From the NCBI RefSeq assembly GCF_030816295.1, contig NZ_JAUSXV010000001.1, positions 186,001 through 250,000 of the forward strand: a stretch of 64,000 nucleotides of DNA. Reading direction: 5' to 3'. The position numbers and the translations under genes are program-made. Numbering within the stretch: the first letter of the stretch is position 1; every line of letters begins with the position of its first letter. Below are positions 60,022 to 64,000 of the stretch, piece by piece. The notes beneath the pieces were generated by a model. The model searched no databases, was not told the origin of the DNA, and was given only the letters and a program-made list of their open reading frames with translations. The DNA comes from Microbacterium natoriense (GTDB lineage: Bacteria; Actinomycetota; Actinomycetes; Actinomycetales; Microbacteriaceae).

Positions 60022-60930
60022 ATGGTGACAGTCGACTCCGAAGCTCTCTCGCAGGTGCTCGGCGCGATCGACCTCAGGGTCGGCGTGGGGCGTCGTGAGC
60101 GGCTGGATGCTGGCGGGCTCCTCCCTCTCGCACCGGGAGACGCGACGCTCGTTTACGTCGCAGAAGGTGCGGTGCGCGGCATCCCCCCGCTGGATTCCGG
60201 ATGCCGGCTCGACATCGATCGCGACTCGCATCGCGTCGAGGTCGACGGGCCGAAGGGATCGGCCGTTCTGCACAGAGGCGACGCGTTCCTCACGCTCGGG
60301 CGCGGTCCTGTGGCCCTCGTGTCCGATGAGGCGACGACCCTGATCGTGGTCGCCCTCGAGCTCGCCGACCTCACGCCGGCTCTCCGCAGTGCGCTGCCCG
60401 ACTACATCACCGTCACCGGATTCGACGTGCTCGAGCCGGCCGCCGCCGCGCTCGCCGAGAACATGGGCCCCGTGGTGCCGTCCGAGCATCCGAAGCGCCA
60501 GGGCGACCCGTTGATCTGCCGGCTCATGGCGACGACGGTGCTGCTGTCGGTCATCCGCTCCTGGGCGGAGAACGGCTGCGCCCCGGAAGGCTGGCCCCAC
60601 GTCTCGAAGGACCCGTTCCTCGACCGCGTGGTCGAGGCGATCCATCAGGCGCCCGGTCGTGAGTGGACCGTCGAGCGGCTGGCCGGCGTGGGCGCCATGT
60701 CGCGCTCGGCGTTCGCCGAACGCTTCCGCAGCGCGATCGGCCGCTCCCCCGCCGACTACGTCACCGAGGTGCGCATCGATGCGGCCAAGCGGATGCTCGA
60801 GGCGGGCCGCTCCGTGTCGGAGACCTCGCGCGAACTCGGCTACTCCTCGGACGAGGGCTTCAGCCGCGCCTTCCGCCGCCGCACCGGCGTGAACCCGAGC
60901 GCCTGGCGCCGGCTGCCGGTCCCCGCGTAG
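60022..60930 (+). CDS. AraC-family regulator with cupin sensor domain
   Basis: The 302 residues consist of an N-terminal cupin-like domain (AraC_binding_2/6 type, with 'GDATLVYVAEGAVRG' and 'GDAFLTLGRGPVALV') and a C-terminal AraC helix-turn-helix pair: 'WTVERLAGVGAMSRSAFAERFRSAIGRSPADYVTEVRIDAAKRML' and 'VSETSRELGYSSDEGFSRAFRRRTGVNPSAWRR'. TTGACA at 59970-59975 may be its -35 box. It is divergent from the DUF3817 gene and convergent with the MFS gene, which is one of its possible targets. Effector unknown. Confidence 0.92.
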   Translation: MVTVDSEALSQVLGAIDLRVGVGRRERLDAGGLLPLAPGDATLVYVAEGAVRGIPPLDSGCRLDIDRDSHRVEVDGPKGSAVLHRGDAFLTLGRGPVALVSDEATTLIVVALELADLTPALRSALPDYITVTGFDVLEPAAAALAENMGPVVPSEHPKRQGDPLICRLMATTVLLSVIRSWAENGCAPEGWPHVSKDPFLDRVVEAIHQAPGREWTVERLAGVGAMSRSAFAERFRSAIGRSPADYVTEVRIDAAKRMLEAGRSVSETSRELGYSSDEGFSRAFRRRTGVNPSAWRRLPVPA

Positions 60931-60975
60931 CCCGCGAGGCCGGTGCCCGGCACGCCCGGCACCCGTTCCCACGTT

Positions 60976-61061
60976 GTGCGAAAAGTCGGAGAGTCCGGCG
61001 ACACGCCGGGTGCCGCATGCCGTGCACCCGAGTGTCGCGCCAGAACTCCGACTTTTCGCAC
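60976..61061. repeat. Palindromic intergenic element, copy 2 (AAAAGTCGGAG arms)
   Basis: Perfect 16-bp arms GTGCGAAAAGTCGGAG (60976-60991) and complement (61046-61061), with nested GACACGCCGGGTGC/GCACCCGAGTGTC pairing inside. It lies between the convergent AraC and MFS genes. Arms and the GTGTCGCG block match copy 1 at 1662-1741. Confidence 0.88.
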
Positions 61062-61087
61062 CGAGCGGGCCGGTGAGACGCGGTGCG

Positions 61088-62293
61088 CTACGCCACGACC
61101 CGCTGCGCGCGCGAGCGGTTCGACAGCCCGAACAGCACCGCGCCGATCACCAGCATCACCGCACCCAGCGCGTAGACGAGTTCGATGCTGAGCGTGTCGA
61201 CGAGGAGGCCGCCGATTCCCGCCGCGATCGTGATCGCCAGCTGGAAGCCCACGACCACCAGGCTGCCGCCAGCCTCCAGGCGGTCCGGCATCCGATGCCC
61301 GACCCAGGTGTTCGCGACGATCAACCAGGACGAGAAGAGGAAGCCCCACACGAGCACGACGATGCCGACACCCAGAACGGTTCCCGAGAGCAGGATCACG
61401 GATGCCACGGCCGCCGCGATCACGAGCGGCACGACGACCGACAGGAATGCGAAGGTGCGGTCGATCACGAGGCCGATCACGATGTTGCCGATGAGGCCGC
61501 CGAGGCCGAACAGCGCGAGCAGCACCACGATGGTCGACGCGTCGACGTCGGGGATGCGCTCGAGCGCGAGGCGCACGTACGTGTAGGCGAGGAAGTGCCC
61601 GAGGACGACGGCGACGTGGCCGATGAGGCCGAGGCCGATTCCCGGCCGGCGGACGGTGTCGACGAGCAGGCGGATGCTCGACGCCTGCGCCGCCGGCACG
61701 GAGGGCAGGGTGAAGCGAAGGGCGACGGCGAGCACCACCATGAGCACGCCGGCGAGCGCGAACACCAGGTGCCAGTCGACGAGTTCGGCGAGCATGACGC
61801 CGAGCGGAACCCCTGCGACGGTCGCGAGCGAGACGCCCGCTGAGGTGAACATCACCCCTCGCCCCAGGCGCTCAGGGCCGGCGAGGGTCGCGGCGACGGT
61901 GATGGACATCGACCAGAACGCGCTGATCGCGGCGCCGAGGAGGAAACGGGCGGCGAGCACGAGCACGAGGTTCGGCGCGATCGCGACGAGCAGGTTCGAT
62001 ACCGCTGCGGCGAGCGCCATCCACACGAGCAGCGACCGCCGGTCGAGGCGAGGGAAGATCAGGCCGATCGTCGGAGCGACGACCAGACCGACCAGTGCCG
62101 TGATCGTGACGGTCTGTCCGGCCTGGCCCGGAGTGACGCCGAGCGAGGCCGCCATCTCGGTGAGCACTCCGTTCGGCAGGAACTCCGCCGTCACCAGCAG
62201 GAACCCCATGAGCATGAGCACGATCAGCCCGCCGTAGCGGATGCGGTCGGCGCTCGCGACAGGGGTGGTGGGAACAGGAGCGGTGATCGTCAT
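61088..62293 (-). CDS. MFS transporter (drug/metabolite efflux type)
   Basis: The 401-residue protein has 12 predicted helices. It begins 'RIRYGGLIVLMLMGFLLVTAEFLPNGVL', with motif-A-like 'PTIGLIFPRLDRRSLLVWMAL' and 'FLLGAAISAFWSMSITVAATLAGPERLGRGV'. The layout is that of the DHA1 efflux group (AraJ/YdhP-like). The start at 62293 gives the usual short N terminus; frame open upstream lacks support. Substrate unknown. Confidence 0.9.
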   Translation of the reverse strand: MTITAPVPTTPVASADRIRYGGLIVLMLMGFLLVTAEFLPNGVLTEMAASLGVTPGQAGQTVTITALVGLVVAPTIGLIFPRLDRRSLLVWMALAAAVSNLLVAIAPNLVLVLAARFLLGAAISAFWSMSITVAATLAGPERLGRGVMFTSAGVSLATVAGVPLGVMLAELVDWHLVFALAGVLMVVLAVALRFTLPSVPAAQASSIRLLVDTVRRPGIGLGLIGHVAVVLGHFLAYTYVRLALERIPDVDASTIVVLLALFGLGGLIGNIVIGLVIDRTFAFLSVVVPLVIAAAVASVILLSGTVLGVGIVVLVWGFLFSSWLIVANTWVGHRMPDRLEAGGSLVVVGFQLAITIAAGIGGLLVDTLSIELVYALGAVMLVIGAVLFGLSNRSRAQRVVA

Positions 62294-62400
62294 GCTTCCA
62301 GACTGGCAGTACGCGGATGCCGTCACCCGACAGGCCGTCCACGGCATCCGACCGATCGTCCGGGTCGGGCGCCCGGCCCGCCGGCGCGCACGCCAGGCCG

Positions 62401-63309
62401 TCAGCCGAGGAACCGGACGACCCCGCTGACCGTGGCGCCGTCGGAGGCGGCGATGACCATCAGCAGGCCGCGGTCCTCGCCGTCGATCAGACAGCGGAAC
62501 ACCGGATGCCCGCCCGCCCATCCGGAGGGCTCGACGGCGTATCGCGCACCGCGACCGGCGGCGCTCGCACGGAGGAACCGTCCGATCGCTTCCCTCCCGT
62601 CGTACCGATGCGGCGCAGGCGGCATCGCGAGCCAGGATCGATCGGTGAGGAGCGCGAGCACCCCGTCCACGTCGTCCGCGGCGTAGGCCCGAGCCAGTCG
62701 TTCGGCCAGCCGCAGCTCGTCCTTCGGCGCGGCGAGCGGATCGTTCGGCGGCATCGCGGCACGCGCGCGCTGGAGCAGCCCCTTCACCGCGGTGGGAGAC
62801 GACTCCAGCATCTCGGCGCACTCGGCCACCGTGAAATCGAGCACGTCGCACAGGACCAGGGCCGCGGTCTGGCGGGGCGGCAGGGAGTGCAGGGCACACA
62901 GGAACGCGTACTCGAGACCGTGCCTGACGTCCAGCGGGTCATCGGCCGACGGGGCGGGGTGCGGATGCGGTTCGCACCAGGTCACGCGCTCCTCCCGACT
63001 CGGAGCAGGCACGTCGAAGGGCGGCAGCGGAGCAGTCGGAGGGCGCCTGGCACCGGCGCGCACCGCGTTGAGGCAGCGCGATGTGGCGATCCGGTAGAGC
63101 CAGGTCCGCAGCGACGACCGCCCCTCGAATCCGGGGAGCGCCTGCCACGCCGAGAGCAGCGTCTCCTGCAGCGCGTCCTCGGCGTCGTGAAGCGAGCCGA
63201 GCATCCGGTAGCAGTGCACCCGCAGCTCGTGCTCGTAGGGGCGCACCAGCTCGGCGAACCCGTCGTCGCCGGGTCGTGCCCGAGAGCCCCCGTCATCCGC
63301 GCGGATCAT
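62401..63309 (-). CDS. ECF sigma factor with C-terminal SnoaL-like domain
   Basis: The 302 residues contain sigma region 2 'FAELVRPYEHELRVHCYRMLGSLHDAEDALQETLLSAWQALPGFEGRSSLRTWLYRIATSRCLNAVR' and region 4 'LPPRQTAALVLCDVLDFTVAECAEMLESSPTAVKGLLQRARAAM'. A SnoaL/NTF2-like domain of about 110 residues (from about 190, with 'RYDGREAIGRFLRASAAGRGARYAV') follows. In such sigma factors the tail takes the place of a separate anti-sigma factor. The next gene, divergent, is itself a SnoaL-like protein. Probable housekeeping of a stress or toxin response, not identifiable from sequence. Confidence 0.92.
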   Translation of the reverse strand: MIRADDGGSRARPGDDGFAELVRPYEHELRVHCYRMLGSLHDAEDALQETLLSAWQALPGFEGRSSLRTWLYRIATSRCLNAVRAGARRPPTAPLPPFDVPAPSREERVTWCEPHPHPAPSADDPLDVRHGLEYAFLCALHSLPPRQTAALVLCDVLDFTVAECAEMLESSPTAVKGLLQRARAAMPPNDPLAAPKDELRLAERLARAYAADDVDGVLALLTDRSWLAMPPAPHRYDGREAIGRFLRASAAGRGARYAVEPSGWAGGHPVFRCLIDGEDRGLLMVIAASDGATVSGVVRFLG

Positions 63310-63422
63310 GCAGTCATGATGCCACCGTTCCGATCGGCACGCCGCCGGTGTCTACCCGTTCACACCCACCCTGCTGCACGCCATCGAGCGTCGGCACCTG
63401 CACCCCTTCGAAAGGATCCGCC

Positions 63423-63794
63423 ATGACCGCTCTCGACACCTCTCTCGACTACCTCCGCCTCTGGACCTCGGGGGCGTTCGACGACGCCTGGGCGCTCCTC
63501 AGCCCCGACGTCGTCTGCGTCTCACCCGCCGGTGTACTGAAAGGCCGCACCGCGGTGGTCGCGTTCATGGCGCCGTTCGCCGCAGGACTCGTGAGCTCAC
63601 AGCTGCTCGGCGCCTTCGGCGACGAGGAGCGCGCCCTGATCCTCTACGACACCGCCACCGCGGCGGTCGAGAGCGCGCCGGCGGCCGAGCTGCACACCGT
63701 CGTGGACGGGCGGATCACCGGCATCCGCATCGTGTTCGACCGCCTGCCGTTCGCCCTCGCGCGCGGCGACGTCGCTCCGACGACTCCGGCGTGA
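63423..63794 (+). CDS. SnoaL/NTF2-like protein
   Basis: The 123-residue protein starts 'MTALDTSLDYLRLWTSGAFDDAWALLSPDVVCVSPAGVLKGRTAVVAFM', the standard opening of SnoaL-like cone folds. It ends with a strand 'GRITGIRIVFDRLPF' lining the cavity. AAAGGA precedes the ATG at 63423. It diverges from the ECF sigma gene, whose tail is of the same fold, so it may be a target or partner of that sigma factor. Ligand or reaction unknown. Confidence 0.85.
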   Translation: MTALDTSLDYLRLWTSGAFDDAWALLSPDVVCVSPAGVLKGRTAVVAFMAPFAAGLVSSQLLGAFGDEERALILYDTATAAVESAPAAELHTVVDGRITGIRIVFDRLPFALARGDVAPTTPA

Positions 63795-63807
63795 TCCGCG
63801 GCCAGGG

Positions 63808-63837
63808 TGGACAAAGCGCGGCGCGGGGGCCTAGAGT
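63808..63837 (+). promoter_or_regulatory. Probable promoter before the leader ORF
   Basis: TGGACA (63808-63813), 18 bp, TAGAGT (63832-63837), about 50 bp upstream of a short ORF with a strong ribosome site. Confidence 0.55.
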
Positions 63838-63889
63838 CGACCGCGCACCGGGATCAGCCCGGAAGGCCAGAGCGAGAGGAGCCGAAGAC

Positions 63890-63934
63890 ATGACGAACGT
63901 CGTTGTCGCGCCCCTCGCCGACATCCTTCCCTGA
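63890..63934 (+). CDS. 14-residue leader-like peptide
   Basis: MTNVVVAPLADILP followed by TGA. A strong site (GAGAGGAG) lies 8-15 bases upstream of the ATG, and a promoter-like pair lies further up. The stop codon overlaps a hairpin with perfect 8-bp arms GAGGCCAC (63933-63940) and complement (63948-63955). A GTG at 63978 opens a further frame (VTDPLASF..) that leaves the window. The arrangement of promoter, strongly translated short ORF, hairpin at its stop, then a gene is that of a regulatory leader. The controlled gene is not visible. Confidence 0.5.
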   Translation: MTNVVVAPLADILP

Positions 63935-63955
63935 GGCCACCGCCTGCGTGGCCTC
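63933..63955 (+). promoter_or_regulatory. Hairpin at the end of the leader ORF
   Basis: GAGGCCAC, seven-base loop, GTGGCCTC, followed by CTCTTCCTGGAG. It lies 22 bp before the next GTG start and could hide or expose that gene's ribosome site, depending on where the ribosome stops in the leader. Confidence 0.5.
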
Positions 63956-63977
63956 CTCTTCCTGGAGCCGCACATCG

Positions 63978-64000
63978 TGACCGATCCCCTCGCGTCGTTC
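63978..64000 (+). CDS. Start of a gene cut by the window end
   Basis: GTG followed by ACC GAT CCC CTC GCG TCG TTC (VTDPLASF) with CTGGAG eleven bases upstream. Only eight codons are visible, so no product can be named. Confidence 0.4.

Overview
The window is high-GC actinobacterial DNA that reads like a Microbacterium or close relative (Microbacteriaceae). Reasons: strong G/C third-position bias, many short-leader or leaderless starts, a dnaK-grpE-dnaJ-hspR operon with HAIR-type operators, a DUF222/HNH gene, and Micrococcales-type sulfate assimilation. There is no rRNA, tRNA, CRISPR array, insertion sequence or phage module. Most of the window is metabolic islands made of tight operons.

Region 1 (about 1.7-13.4 kb) looks like an N-glycan utilisation locus. 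It holds a secreted GH18 endo-beta-N-acetylglucosaminidase, a CUT1 sugar ABC importer (binding protein plus two permeases, no ATPase), and cytoplasmic GH38 alpha-mannosidase, GH5 (probably GH5_18) beta-mannosidase and GH20 hexosaminidase. It also holds a LacI regulator. Three pseudo-palindromes with a CTAAA-CG core lie in front of the GH38 gene, between the binding-protein and GH5 genes, and between lacI and the GH18 gene.

Region 2 (about 13.4-32.2 kb) is the most striking. A second LacI regulator and four copies of a TGAAATCGATTTCA-like palindrome tie together a GH172 enzyme, a GH116 enzyme, two GH183 (DUF4185) proteins, a fucose/arabinose-type isomerase, an FGGY kinase, another CUT1 importer and a heterodimeric ABC exporter. 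GH183 + GH172 + GH116 is the enzyme set known, as I recall, to take apart mycobacterial D-arabinan (arabinogalactan, lipoarabinomannan). The isomerase and kinase would turn D-arabinose into D-ribulose 5-phosphate, so this appears to be a whole D-arabinan degradation, uptake and catabolism regulon.

Region 3 (32.2-46.4 kb) holds a Pr6Pr membrane protein, an amine-oxidase-like flavoprotein whose motifs are in circularly permuted order, the DnaK chaperone operon under HspR-type control, a DUF1684 protein, a five-gene peptide/nickel-type ABC importer and a DUF222/HNH protein.

Region 4 (46.4-58.7 kb) is a sulfate-assimilation run: sirohydrochlorin chelatase, ferredoxin-sulfite reductase, APS reductase, ATP sulfurylase subunits CysD and CysN, an SsuABC-like importer, a siroheme-forming methyltransferase, ferredoxin-NADP reductase, a ferredoxin and a thioredoxin-reductase-like protein. 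A compound inverted repeat and three phased TGACGTCA palindromes precede the reductase operon.

Region 5 (58.7-64 kb) holds a lipoprotein, a DUF3817 protein, an AraC regulator, an MFS transporter, an ECF sigma factor with a SnoaL-like tail, a small SnoaL/NTF2-like protein, and a 14-codon leader-like ORF in front of a gene cut by the window end. Short dispersed repeats (two families inside coding sequences, one palindromic family between convergent genes) run through the whole window.
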